This document shows positions 10,989 through 22,245 of a stretch of DNA of 64,000 nt, one piece after another. The notes beneath the pieces were generated by a model. It had not been told where the DNA came from and did no database searches. It saw only the letters and a program-made list of their open reading frames with translations. Numbering within the stretch: the stretch's first letter is position 1; each line of letters opens with the position of its first letter. The stretch comes from Pocillopora verrucosa (lineage: Eukaryota; Cnidaria; Anthozoa; Scleractinia; Pocilloporidae). A program made the position numbers and the translations under genes. The DNA is taken from assembly GCF_036669915.1 (NCBI RefSeq), contig NC_089320.1, positions 7,267,440 through 7,331,439 on the forward strand, written 5' to 3'.

Positions 10989-12265
10989 CTAGTATGTGTG
11001 TAGTTGTGAGAACACCGTCCCCAGATCCAGACTTCGTCAATTCTTCCCCACCTACCCACCCCCTGAACTGGTCTTTCAATTCATTGAAGAAACTTTCTTT
11101 ACAGCCAGTGCTGAAGAGTTTTATTACAGTTTTTATTTAGTGTAACGTAGGGCTGGAAAATAAACTAATAAGAGCTCCGCTTTTAGGCTTGGCTAAATCT
11201 ATATATTATGGACCCGCACATAAGTTCTTGTTTTATCTTTGGCAGTCGAGGATTGATTTTCAGTTGATCATTAAGTACATTGTTGTTCATGTGCGACATT
11301 TCTGCGAAGGTGTTCGAATTGTTGTTCTGACAGCCCATGTTTAATCTCAGGAAAACAGATTCAATAATACTGAAAAAGTTCAGGTCGTAAGTCCTTGATG
11401 CCTTTCGATAGGCGTAGTACGCTTTACCGCTTTAACTCAAAATTTCCATTTGTTTCGATGCATGGAAATAAACACGAAAATTTGGTGGTGGAAACTTGAA
11501 GAGGAATGTAATCTTTGTGATTTCTGTTTCCTTTCTTTGGCTTTGTAATATTCATCGGCATTGCAAAAGCCACCTTTTGATATTTAGCCCGCAACCCGAC
11601 ATTCTCCGGCATAAAACAATTCTCTAAAAGGAATGTTAGAGGAAGGGAAGAGATTAGCTCTTCTCTTTTACGTTCAAGATGAGCTTTTTATGATTGACTG
11701 AGGGAATGTAAGTCTCCAATACCATTTTTCACGAAACCAACAATAAAGACCCGAGGTTATCGACAAGAACAAGAACAACAACCTCAACAACAACAACACT
11801 TTATTCGGACCAAGTAAACCAGAATTATACAGAGCGATCTTCATCCAGGCTCTAGCGTTAAAATCAATATCCGAGAATAAAAATACCAATAACTGATTGA
11901 AAAATGAGAAAAGGAAGATGTTGTGCTACATTTAGTGAATGATAGATCTGAAATCTACCAAATTAGATTTAGAAAAACAAATACCTAAAGTGAAAAATGC
12001 TAATAAGTCTGTAAGTGTACGTCATTTACATGGAACGATGATTACTCCGATTATGTACAAATCTGTGTGAGAGTATTATAAGGCATAAACATTGAAATAG
12101 TTGAATAGTCTCTTTTAAAAACTGCATGCGAGAGGTATTAATTAACATCATCAAGGACATAAAAATGATAGTAGAAACATGGTAAAATCAGGAGAATAAA
12201 CAGGTAGGTAAATAAATTAAGGATAATCTAAACCTAGCTGTGTATAAATTTGTGATAAACAAAAC
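10989..12265. other. intergenic, nothing recognised
   Basis: No supported gene. A short CAA-rich stretch lies at about 11764-11800. The remaining ORFs are short and unremarkable. Confidence 0.4.
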
Positions 12266-12269
12266 ATTT

Positions 12270-15150
12270 AACCAAACTTGTTCAAGGAAACATAACAATA
12301 TAAAAAGCAGTAAAAGGGATATTAGAGATACGCCAGCAGAAAATCAGAGGTCTTGGAGATTGAGAAAGGGTATTTATACATGAGAGGTATTTCCTAACCT
12401 CCATACGTAAAATAGCATGGAACTAGCTACTGCTACAATCGATTCATCGATTATATTATCTTAATCTTGCTATTCACCCTCAAAGATAAACATCTTTTGG
12501 GTAGACTCTTCTTCCTTCATCTTTGTAACCCCCGGAATGTCCGTTAGGGCTTCTTCACAATGCCTTGTAAGTGATGGGTCTTGAAAGGTGCTGAATAGAA
12601 AACTTCCTTTTGCAGTTTGACAGGCACTCATCAATTGATGGATCACGTGGGACTGACATAGCTTTGAGTCCCTAGCGTAGATAGTCGATGTCCACATCAT
12701 GCCACGAACAAGCTGTACAAATCTTCCCAAACTAAAAGATGTCAAAGTTCTCGCAAGACCGTTTGACGAATCGACGAAATATCGATCCTGGTCTTGTACG
12801 ATGAATTTGAAGTTGGCTGGGATAGCTTTAAACGGTTGCCAATCAATGACGAGCATGTTATTAGGAAAGAGAGAGCTGGTACTGGCGTTTTCCAGAATGC
12901 GTTTTTTAAACTCTTCCTTTGGGCAAGGTTGAAGTTTCGAACAGTTTTCTAAATTGTATTTCAAACTGACATGTTCTGGCTCAACTTTGTAGGTTAAAAA
13001 ATCATAGTGGTACAGTTCTTTATCGCAGATGTTATGCTTTTGGTTCGTTTTTCTCACTCCTTGATAAGCCCCAGACCACACCGTGTACCTGGTACGCACA
13101 ACTTTTGGGAATTTTTCCCGGATAAGCACAGGTGTAAGAGCCCTTAGTAAACCGAGTATACCATGACGTCTGTGATTAGGATCAACTCTTCCAGCTTCCA
13201 CAAGCACTGATTTTTCCCCATCGACGATGGAGCATTCTTCGAAACCAACTACCTCTGTCCCTTTTTCGGCAACCAAAGAGATTCTGTTGGACTCCAGAAG
13301 CCATTTATGAAATCTGTAGGGGACATAGTCAAACGTGTCATTAAGTTTCGTAGACAGCTTAAGTACCTCGTCAAAGTCACTTGCTTTTGCAAGTCGCACA
13401 ACCACTTGCCCTTCTTGCAGACAGGAAATTAGACGTTTGTTTGTCCAGAAAAAACAATCTTTTCGACTAAACAGGGCTGCTGAAGAACTAAGACGGTGAA
13501 AAAGTCTTGAACCCATGTTTGAATTTGTAAAAAACAGCACGTCAGTAACCGCCCTAATCGATTCTAGATAACAACGTTCTTGATCGTTGGTTGTCTTCTA
13601 AGCTACGTAGAAACTTAGTTCTTTTTATATTGGATACTTGCACACGCAGAGTTTTGCTTCTTACGTCAATATCTGTAATAGGGAACGTCATTTCCTGTTA
13701 TGAAAGGTTAAGTTGTGAATATCTATTTGGGATTGGCTTATTTCCCTCGATTCATGTCTTTCCGAGTGATGACGCCTTAAACACAGTGATCTCTCCCCTA
13801 AGTGTATAGTAGTCACGTCTAGCCATGATAGATTGACTGAAGGCACAATTGCGATAGCTTGTATCATGTTACAAAAGATAGCAAGAACATAAAGGTAGCC
13901 ATGAAAAAAGTTCCTTTCATTTTTTATAAGTGTTTTTCTTGCAAGAATGATTATTCGTGATTTGTGGTCTTAGAGTGATCTCGAAAACCCAGAATCTTGA
14001 GAAGCTGGCCGTGCCAGAAATTCTCGGAAAAACGCAACTGTCAGCCACCCGCGGAAAGGCTTTTGTGCCAAGTGCATCGATGTATGTCTTACATGTTGGA
14101 TGGAATTGAGACATGACACGATTAACCACGTAAGAACTTCCAAGATGCTGGTTAGAATCTCAGCGTAAAGTCAACGAAGTCTGATATCGGTGGCTTAGTT
14201 TCCTTCTCTTCGTTATTAACAGACAAACTAAATTCTTAAATTTTGATGTTGAGGACGTTAGATAGGCCAAGCGACTTTGTTATCGTTTTCGAAAACGCGC
14301 AACGTGCTTGACTCATCCGATTACACTTTTCTTTAATCAGTATAAACATTTCTTTATACAAGATCAAAAATTAAACCAGAGCTGATATGATCATGTTCTA
14401 AGAAAGGATTTAATCATCGACTGTTGTGGGTATAAAACATTGATCATGATGCCATGTACATAACCTTTTTGAAGGCGATGTGACCTCACTCACTATACTG
14501 GAGAACGTCGTGACTCTGAAAATTGGCAAAAATTTTGTATCAGTCTCTTTCTTCCGGTTTCTTGCGAAAAAAAACAAAGGTTAACTGACGTAGCCAGTTC
14601 AATATCCGGCCACAGATCACTTTATTTCAATCGATATATGACGGGCTGACTTTGAATGATGAAAAATGGTAACAATAACTCTTGGCATGATATGAGAATC
14701 CATATACTTTTACATACGTCAATCAAAAATACACGTTTCGTAGTAAAATGTGAGTTGAATTTAATTTGGCTAATTCGGTCGTAGCATTTTTCATTAAGAA
14801 AAAAATCATCTAAAGTCTATGATAGTTAGCCAATAATTTTTCAAGACAAGTACTGACATTTCTCTTTTGAAAAATTCTGGCAGGATTCTTCCCTGTTCAT
14901 GTAAATGTAAATCTCACTTTTTTTTTTCATGTAAGAAGCTCAAAAGAGAATACTCTACTACTGGTGTACATTCTAAAAAAAATGACTGTTCCCATATGTG
15001 AGGGGAAAAAATCACCAAAAGAGTTGAAGTAATTTACTCTTGTTTTTGTGAGCTGGCATGAATCGAAATGTACAGGAAGCAATAAAGAATGATGGCTGAA
15101 AGTCAGGAGGATTATGTTTGTTGTTGGTAACGACATCAAGTAACAAACGA
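12270..15150. repeat. segmental duplication, copy A
   Basis: This block resembles 18670-21700 over the acetyltransferase, its 3' flank and more than 1.5 kb of upstream DNA. Matching landmarks are AACTTGTTCAAG (about 12278 and 18673), CACGTAAGAACTTCCAAGATG against CACGCAAGAACTTCAAAGATG (about 14127 and 20264), TAAAACATTGATCATGA (14433 and 20541) and AGCTGGCATGAA against AACTGGCATGAA (15050 and 21605). The copies have the same orientation and are offset by about 6.1-6.6 kb. Confidence 0.75.
12470..13516 (-). CDS. GNAT N-acetyltransferase, NAT16/histidine N-acetyltransferase-like
   Basis: An intact intronless 348-residue protein. The ATG at 13516 is preferred to a GTG eight codons upstream. The first 35 residues are Ser/Arg-rich (MGSRLFHRLSSSA) and might target mitochondria, though this is weak. 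The GNAT fold begins near residue 38 (VVVRLAKASDFDEVLKLS) and is followed by DYVPYRFHKWL. Motif A, the acetyl-CoA pyrophosphate loop, is RVDPNHRRHGILGLL (about 110-124). The C-terminal 150 residues form the second domain typical of the NAT16/HisAT family, whose fish member acetylates histidine. The exact substrate here is not known. Two decayed relatives lie at 15379-16490 and 18810-19657 on the same strand, so this looks like the only functional copy in the window. An intronless structure suggests either an old retrocopy or an ancestrally intronless gene. Family assignment is firm; the substrate is inferred. Confidence 0.85.
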   Translation of the reverse strand: MGSRLFHRLSSSAALFSRKDCFFWTNKRLISCLQEGQVVVRLAKASDFDEVLKLSTKLNDTFDYVPYRFHKWLLESNRISLVAEKGTEVVGFEECSIVDGEKSVLVEAGRVDPNHRRHGILGLLRALTPVLIREKFPKVVRTRYTVWSGAYQGVRKTNQKHNICDKELYHYDFLTYKVEPEHVSLKYNLENCSKLQPCPKEEFKKRILENASTSSLFPNNMLVIDWQPFKAIPANFKFIVQDQDRYFVDSSNGLARTLTSFSLGRFVQLVRGMMWTSTIYARDSKLCQSHVIHQLMSACQTAKGSFLFSTFQDPSLTRHCEEALTDIPGVTKMKEEESTQKMFIFEGE

Positions 15151-15378
15151 CTCTACTTTTCACAAAAAAAGCGCAGACTGATTACTCAGATCGGTGGATT
15201 TCTAAACAAACGGTTTTCTTTTTCTCTCCTTTTTTTGTAACGTTGTCACATCGTAATATGTAAAGTAAGCATTACTTAATTAACTTCTCTATAACACTTA
15301 AGTCGTGCGTGTAATAACCAGCAACATCCCTAAAAAAAACGTATGGAAACAAAGTATATTATTATTGCTACTTCTATT

Positions 15379-16490
15379 TCATCGATTGTGATGCCTCAAC
15401 CGCAACTTCAAGGATAACATTTTTTGGATAGACCCACCATTGCTCATACTCTTAACGCATGGAAAGTCCGTCACAGCTTCTTTGCAATACTCATTAAGAC
15501 AGGGATCTTGATAGGTGCTGAATAGAAACCTTTTTTGTGCAGTTTGACAGGCACTCATCAACTGATAGATCACATAAGGACTGACAGGCAAAGCTTCGAG
15601 TCCTTAACTTTGATCATTGAGGTCAAGCTGACATGAAAACCGCTTGATTTAATATCGATCCTGATCCGATAAGATGTGATCGATACTGGATGGGATAGCT
15701 TCAAAATATTTCGGTCAAAAACAAGAATATTATTAGAAAATAGCGAGGAATGCACCCTTTGTTTACAGCACAGGTTTGGAGCCGTTTTGTAACTTGTATC
15801 CAAAATTGACATTCTCTGACTCAACTTTGTAGGCTAGAAATCGCAACACTGCAGTTCTTTATCTTCCATCTGAAGTCCTCACAGGACGAAATCACATGTT
15901 TCCGTATTTCTGAAACGTGGTGGAAACATGCAACTCCATGTTTCCGTTATGTTTACGTAAAAGTGGTCCGGTTCCGTTGTATACGCAGCAACGGAAACGC
16001 GAGAAAACGTCACGAAACCGGTAACGGAAACACAGGTTATCCGTCGTGTTTCTGGAACGGTTTAACATGTTTCTGCCACGTTTCCGTTTACGGATTCTTG
16101 CAATTTCGTCCTGTGCCTATGGCTGAATGTTTGACTGCTTTGTAAATACCAGACCAAAGTGAATACCTTAAACGCACCAAAGTAGGAATTTCTTCCCGGG
16201 TAAGGCCAATCAAAAAACTAATAAGAGAACTGTAAATGCCTTAATGTCTGTGACTAGGATCAACTCTTGTAGCTTCAATAACCATTGATTCATTCCCGTC
16301 AACGACGCTGCATCTCATGAATCCCACCATTTTCGATCCTTTCTCAGCAACCATAGTTATTCTATTGGGTTCCGCGAGCCATTTCTTGAACTTGTATGGG
16401 GACGAAGTCGAATCGATCTGTTTTCATCCTCTTAGACAGCTTTGATATCTCGTCGAAATCACCAGCATTTGCAAGTCGAAGAGCCATTTT
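15379..16490 (-). pseudogene. decayed acetyltransferase copy 2, split by a MITE
   Basis: Minus-strand similarity to the intact gene at 12470-13516 runs along most of its length. The start region reads MALRLANAGDFDEI, and the C-terminal region carries VIYQLMSACQTAQKRFLFST. The frame is broken: a shift lies just after the FDFVP region, several stops follow, and the C-terminal half is spread over at least two frames. An inverted-repeat element at 15880-16115 interrupts the gene where the intact copy has the segment around KHNICDKEL. No function is expected. Confidence 0.85.
15880..16115. mobile_element. 236-bp MITE inserted in acetyltransferase pseudogene
   Basis: Perfect 13-base terminal inverted repeats, CACAGGACGAAAT and ATTTCGTCCTGTG, bound the segment. 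The bases CCT flank both sides and could be a 3-base target-site duplication. The interior is rich in GTTTCCGT/ACGGAAAC in both orientations, so it can fold on itself. It encodes nothing. The intact paralogue shows the uninterrupted site, which supports the boundaries. Confidence 0.75.
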
Positions 16491-16539
16491 TCTCTCTTGA
16501 TTTCCCAAGGTCGATTGGCCAGTATGCCAACTCATGCCT

Positions 16540-18670
16540 ACCTATAAACAGAAAGAGAGAGGAGAGAAAGTCGACCCACGTTACTCAGAATGAATAAGAG
16601 TCAATTAGAGTCGATCAATCAATACAAGTTAGAGTGGTTAAAGAAAAGAGGGAGTTGAATTTGCTATAGGTAGAATTGTATCAGAGAACAAAGATAGAAG
16701 ATTACATATGGACAGATCGAGAGTTTTGGGCGCCTTTCGCTGAGTGTGCTACGCTCTGCAGCCAGCTACAGCCAGCCACCAACCTATTCGGTGGGGCCCC
16801 AACTCTTCCCTTCAAGACATTCTTCTCCTGGTTGTCAGGCTTCTATTACCACAAGCTCCATGATCTCCAAGCTTCAGGAGGACAGGTTTCAGGCAAAACA
16901 GAAAGATGACGATTCTTTTGGATGGTCGCCCTTGAGTTTCTTAGGTATTTGCATTGTGCCGGTTTCAATCTAGAAGTATATATATGATAGTATTATTTAT
17001 GATTTTAAAATGATTTATTTTGTTGTTTGTTTGATTATTGAGCTCAAACTCTAAGGTCAGAATCTCTCAGTATTAAAACTGTTGTGGCTAGCAAACAAAA
17101 GAAAATTTTTGTCATTTTTCTTTAGCGCACGAACGCAGACGTGCGGCTGTCGCTTCTCTCTGCTTGAAGGATAACGTTTGCGAGCTCAAGTGACAAAACA
17201 GTTCCTGTGACGTAATACTTTTACCTTGGCATGTAAACAATCAGAATGCGATCACGCAACAAAATTAAGGGTCAATCTCCTCACGTGCGACCTTGCTATG
17301 TTTGACTTCATGGAAACTGTCATTAAATAACACGCATCAATCGATCCAAATTACTGCACGTAAGTTGATTCAGTCTTTGTCATACCACTAACAACAAGTA
17401 ATTCTACCCGCAGGGTTATGTGTGGTTTTAAGATGAAAGTTTGTGAGAACACAATTGGGATGGCGTAATGCCCGCAAAACAATAAGTTGTTTCGATTCTT
17501 TGCTCTCTTTTGGCATAGTTAATCGATTAACTATGCTTTTGGAAAGGTCCACGAAAGTAGCAAAAATATGTTATCTACTTTCTCATCACCTTGTTTGCCC
17601 ACTTAGCGTTCCGGCATTACTATTCAATAATTTGACATTTATAGGGATTCACTCGGTAAAATTGTTGGAGAATTAAGACTCGGTTCAATGGAGCATTGGA
17701 GATGGAGTTCCGAATGAAAATACTTTACTCGTCCTCAACCTTTCCCTAAATACCGAAGAAATAAACTCAGACTGAGGCATCTTGATCGGCAAAGAGCCAT
17801 ATTTACCACGAACACCAGCAATTAAGACAGCAGTAATCATTCTAAAAGGGTGTCAACAGATGAAACCGTTAACTTTCATATGGTAAAAATCGAAATCTTC
17901 ATGCTTGAGAATTGAAAGTACTAAGGTCAACTGAGAAACGGTAAAGCCAAATGTCTTAAATTTTCAGATCAATACTGAACCCTTTAGAAACACAAATATT
18001 AGATTTCACGTCAGTTTTGATTCACTTATTTAAGAATAAATTATTTCAAATTAAAATTAAATTCGTCGCATCATTGAGTTGATTTGAATGTATCTGTTTT
18101 GTTGGTCCAAGGATATCTTAAACTACATCAGTCAACATTTGGGGTTTTACCAGGAAAATCTAAAATAAGTGAACGGATTCAAACCATGCATTATGTGTTT
18201 TCCATCTTCTTAATTTTGTTAAAATACACACAAGAATTTGGTGAAAGAAAATTGAAATGAAATGCATCCTTTAATGTGTTTGTTTCTTTGTTATGTAGAG
18301 TCTTTGGCCTCGTACAAACCAGCCGAAAGACTTGAATTCAGTCGCTATCCATCATTTTATAACCTAATATCACTTCTTAAAATACTGAATTTGAAATTCC
18401 CTGCTAGTGTTCAGGATTGAATTATCATGTTTGACCGTGAGAATGAGGAACATTAATAACGGTGTTAAAAAACATTTTCGCCGAAATCATCAACAAAATG
18501 TAAAGCTCTTAAGAAGACTTGGAGCTATAAACAACAACAAGTACGATTGATTCAATTTAACATATAGTTAAATTTTTCATAGGCTTTCTTGAAATCAAGA
18601 GTATAATTAGGAAAGTAAATTTAAAAAAAAAGCAGAACCTAATGCCAATTACATAAAAAAAAAACATTTT
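16540..18670. other. intergenic between acetyltransferase copies
   Basis: No supported gene. A 77-residue ORF at 16676-16909 is GC-richer than its surroundings but has no recognisable domain. Confidence 0.4.
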
Positions 18671-18809
18671 AACAAACTTGTTCAAGAAAACCCAAGTAAA
18701 TTACAGAAAAGTAACTAGTACAAGTATGGGAGACATGAAGTAAATCAGACTGAGGTCTTTCAGATTGAAAAAAGGCATAAAGTATTCCATTACTCCAAAG
18801 CGTAAAAAT

Positions 18810-19657
18810 TCATGGTACAGCTTCAAAGATGAACATCTTTTGAAAAGGTTCTTCATCGTTTATCCTCGTAACACCTGGAATGTCGTTAAGGACTTCTCTG
18901 CAATACTTGGTGAGGGAAGGATCTTAATACGTGCTGAATAAGAAGTTTCCTTTGGCAGTTTGGTTGGCACTCATCAATTGATGGATCACGTGGGACTGAC
19001 AAAGCTCTGAATCCTTAGCGTAGATAGTCGACGACCACACCATACCGCACACAACCTGCACAAATCTTCCCAGACTGAAAGACGATGGGTGCAACTGGCT
19101 CTGACAACCATTTGACGAATCGACAAAGTATCGATCTCTGTCTTGTGCGATGTACCCGATGTTAGATGGGATGGCTTCAAACGGCTGCCAGTCAATAACC
19201 AGAATATTATTAGGAAATAGTGAGCTAGTAACAGCGTTTTTCAGAATCTTTTTTCAAACTCTTCCTTTGGGCAGGGTCGAAGTTTCGAGCAGTTTTGTAA
19301 CTTATGTTCAAAGTTGACTTGCTCTGGGTCAACTTTGTAAGTTAAAAAATCGTAGTCAAGCAGTTCTTTATCTCTGATTTTGTGCTTTTGGAATGAATTT
19401 TGTACTCCCTGTACAGCGATTTTGTCGGGTTCCGCAAGCCATTTGTGAAACCTGAAGGGAAAATAGTCGAAGGTGTCTTTAATATTCTGAGACAGTTCCA
19501 AAATCTCGTCGTAGTCATTCGCATTAGCCAGGCGAACAGACACTTGCCCCTCTTCCAGACGAGAAAGGAAACTTTTTTTTTTTGACCTTAAAAGACAATC
19601 TTTTCGATATAACAGGGTTTTTGACAAACCAAGCCGGTGAAACAATTTAGATATCAT
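18810..19657 (-). pseudogene. acetyltransferase copy 3, catalytic core deleted
   Basis: The ATG at 19657 opens MISKLFHRLGLSKTLLYRK, collinear with the intact gene. The N-terminal GNAT strand (VSVRLANANDYDEILELS) and the FPFRFHKWL segment are kept. About 69 residues, including the whole acetyl-CoA-binding motif A, are missing between EPDKIAV and QGVQNSF. The first frame stops at 19241 (EEFEKRF-stop). Downstream similarity continues in another frame down to about 18810, with a further TAA in the FSTY-stop-DPSL region. A truncated 138-residue peptide could still be made but would lack the cofactor site. The flanks show it belongs to the duplicated block. Confidence 0.85.
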
Positions 19658-20462
19658 TATTTGAATTCGTTAAAGCATTGCTTCACTAACGCACATGAAT
19701 AATTTCGCCGATGATCACAAGTTGTCTTCTGAACTACTGAGTAAATTATTTTTCTTGCTTATATAATGGATGATTGCAAACGTGTGGTTTTGGCTTTTGC
19801 GTCAATACTTGCGGTTGAGAAAATATTACCGGTTCCATTCGTAGGAGGCTACGCTTGAATGTCTCGATGAAAGCAGTTTATTTCGCCCCAAATCACATCT
19901 TCCCGGATGCCATCGTCCTCAGACTCAATGACCTCTTCCTCAAAGGTAGTCACGTGACCCGCCTGAAGGTGCAAGTTGTATTGCTTCATGTTGCAACCAA
20001 CACCAAAGCCGGAATAATAAGAAGTTGGTGAAAAAAATTGTTTCCATCGCTAAGCTTTCTTTCATACATTACAGAGAAGCTGTGACTTGTGAACTTTGAC
20101 CAATCTCAAAGAACCTAAACACTTGGCTAAAGAGGCTGGCAGTTGCCCTTTTCAAGAAATTCCAAGAAAGCGCAACTGTCGGTTGCACTAGGCACAGCTT
20201 ATAAGCCAAGGGCAATGTTGTACATGCGCTGCTGGATGGATTTTAGACATGGCATGACTGGCCACGCAAGAACTTCAAAGATGCTGGATAGAATTTAAAC
20301 ATAAAATCAACGAAGTGTAATAATAGAAGCGTAGTTTCCTCCTCACCGTGATCAACACATAATCCAAATAACTGAGGTTTGATGTTGGGAGCGTAAAGGC
20401 AACCCAAATTTGACTTTTCTTTACTCTTAAAGTCACACTTTACCTTAGTAGTGGAAGCCTTC

Positions 20463-20902
20463 TTTTATACACGATTAAAAATTAAATCAGAGCTGATGTG
20501 GTCGTGTTATAAGAAACATTTTATCCTTGATGCATCTGGATGTAAAACATTGATCATGAAGTTATGTATCCAACTCTCTGTGTTAGGAGATGTGACTTCA
20601 AATTTTGTGTCAATCTCTTACTTCCGGTTTTTTTAATAAGCCCTTATAGTATCCGGCCGCATATCACTCTATGTCAGTCAATGTATGACGGCTGACTTTG
20701 TACGGTTGAGAATAATAACAAGTACTCGTGGCATGAAATGAGAGCCCATATACAGCATAGTAAAGTACGGTAGTTCTTATTAATTCTCCAAGCATTATTT
20801 TATACACGATTAGTAAATTAAATCAGTGATGATGCGGTCGTGTCACGAGGAAATATTTTATACTTGATGCATCTGAATGTAAAACATTCATCATGACAGA
20901 GA
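20463..20902. repeat. direct duplication of about 105 bp
   Basis: The segment starting TTTTATACACGATTA and ending in GTAAAACATTGATCATGA occurs at 20463-20575 and again, at about 85-90% by eye, at 20799-20902. A single counterpart is present in the other large duplicate (about 14350-14456), so this tandem copy arose after or during the large duplication. Confidence 0.65.
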
Positions 20903-21030
20903 AAGATGTTTTTCGTCTTGTCACGAGCGTGGGACAAAGAAAATTCTGAGTCCCCATGAGGAATCGAACCTCAGACCTTCGGATTCCGCGCTTCGATGCA
21001 ATACCGCCGAGCCTATGGTGAGCGAGGCGT
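20900..21030 (-). mobile_element. tRNA-derived SINE-like repeat
   Basis: On the minus strand this reads like the 3' part of a tRNA. A degenerate A box (TAGGCTCGGCGG, about 21004-21015) is followed by GGTTCGATTCC at 20960-20970, which is a full B box of RNA polymerase III promoters. The tail continues through GGGGACTC into a sequence without tRNA structure that ends near a GACAAGACG block. The acceptor stem does not pair and there is no clear anticodon arm, so it is a SINE or tRNA relic and not a tRNA gene. It sits immediately after the second 105-bp repeat. Confidence 0.55.
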
Positions 21031-21699
21031 ATTACGAAGTTCCTAATGACACGCGTCCTACATACTGCTAGGATCAGCGATGTCGATAGCTTCATGTTTG
21101 TAAATCGAGTAAGAAAGATGGTATGGTACTGACTTTTTTATCACTAAAAAGGTAGACACGGGAGAGACTTAAGTGCTTCAGTCCTTGTGTGTTGATTTAA
21201 TTGTTTTATATTAGCATTTGAAAAAAAATCGCCTTTTATGGCCCCTATTGACTGCCGCATATTTCCTTGCTGTTTGTGAAATTTCATAACAGTCATTATC
21301 ACAATTTTAACACAAAGAAAAAGTTCCGGGGGATCAGGAATTAAAACTAACTGAAGAACAATCTATGAGAAAACCAACGTAGATAGTGTACCAAGACTAC
21401 TTTTAGACAAGGCCATAAAATCCAATATTCGAGTCACTTACGTATGCTTAAGATTAACAGATATTACTAGATTAACTAAGCAGAAGAAATTGGCTTTTTA
21501 ATTCTCTGGAACGCTCAAAACATACAAAAAAATGGACGAAAATCACGAAAATCGTTGAAGTGCTGAGTATTGTTTGAAGTGATAATTTCAAGTTATGCTT
21601 TTGTGAACTGGCATGAAAAGAAATTTACGGGAAGCAATGAAGAATGTTGGCTCTCAATGGAATATGTTGATTAACCACTTCTTTAGACAATTAAAGTCT

Positions 21700-22245
21700 C
21701 AAGGCTTTAACACTAAAAGTATAGACTGAAAGTGCAAAGTGAATCTCTAAATACCGTCTATCATCACTTGTGAATGTTTTAAAGTCCTCAGCGGGCACGT
21801 TCGTTCTTTGAAGTCCTATTTACTCAATCAGAACAAAAACATTTTTTCGAATTCTATTACAAACATTTTTTGAATCCATAATTAAGTGATGCTTTTGTTT
21901 TTTAACTGACACGGGGGCGTTTAGTACCAACAATGTTTTTAATACCTATACTTTGCTCAGGTCTTCACAAATGACATTTTCTATCTTTTCCTTTTGGTTA
22001 AACGGTTGCATAATTAAGGAGTCGTTGAACGAGTCGTCTTCACTTATTTAGTCTCAAACTACTTCAAGCAAGGACACCGTGCTTAGCAAAATTCAATCAA
22101 CGCAAAAATAGCTTGCGTCTCATGTTTATGCATTTTACTTTGCTGAACTATTTGGATGAATTTCCGTTCAAGCGTGAACAATTAGTCCGAGGTACTTAGT
22201 CGCTTGAAACACTTGAAGTATGTGTATGCCCAAGAGGGGTACAAC
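21700..22245. other. 5' flank of GPCR gene
   Basis: AT-rich, without a recognisable TATA box or exon. It presumably holds the promoter and 5' UTR of the receptor that starts at 22246. Confidence 0.35.

Larger units (their letters stand above)
18670..21700. repeat. segmental duplication, copy B
   Basis: Counterpart of 12270-15150; see that entry for landmarks. Within this copy a tRNA-derived repeat is inserted near 20900, and a stretch of about 105 bp occurs twice, at 20463-20575 and 20799-20902. Confidence 0.75.

Noticed and set aside
15963-16145. 60-residue plus-strand ORF
   Set aside because: Lies almost entirely within the MITE in the acetyltransferase pseudogene.
20940-21030. tRNA gene
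   Set aside because: The B box is perfect, but the A box is degenerate, the acceptor stem does not pair and no anticodon arm is evident; treated as a tRNA-derived repeat.
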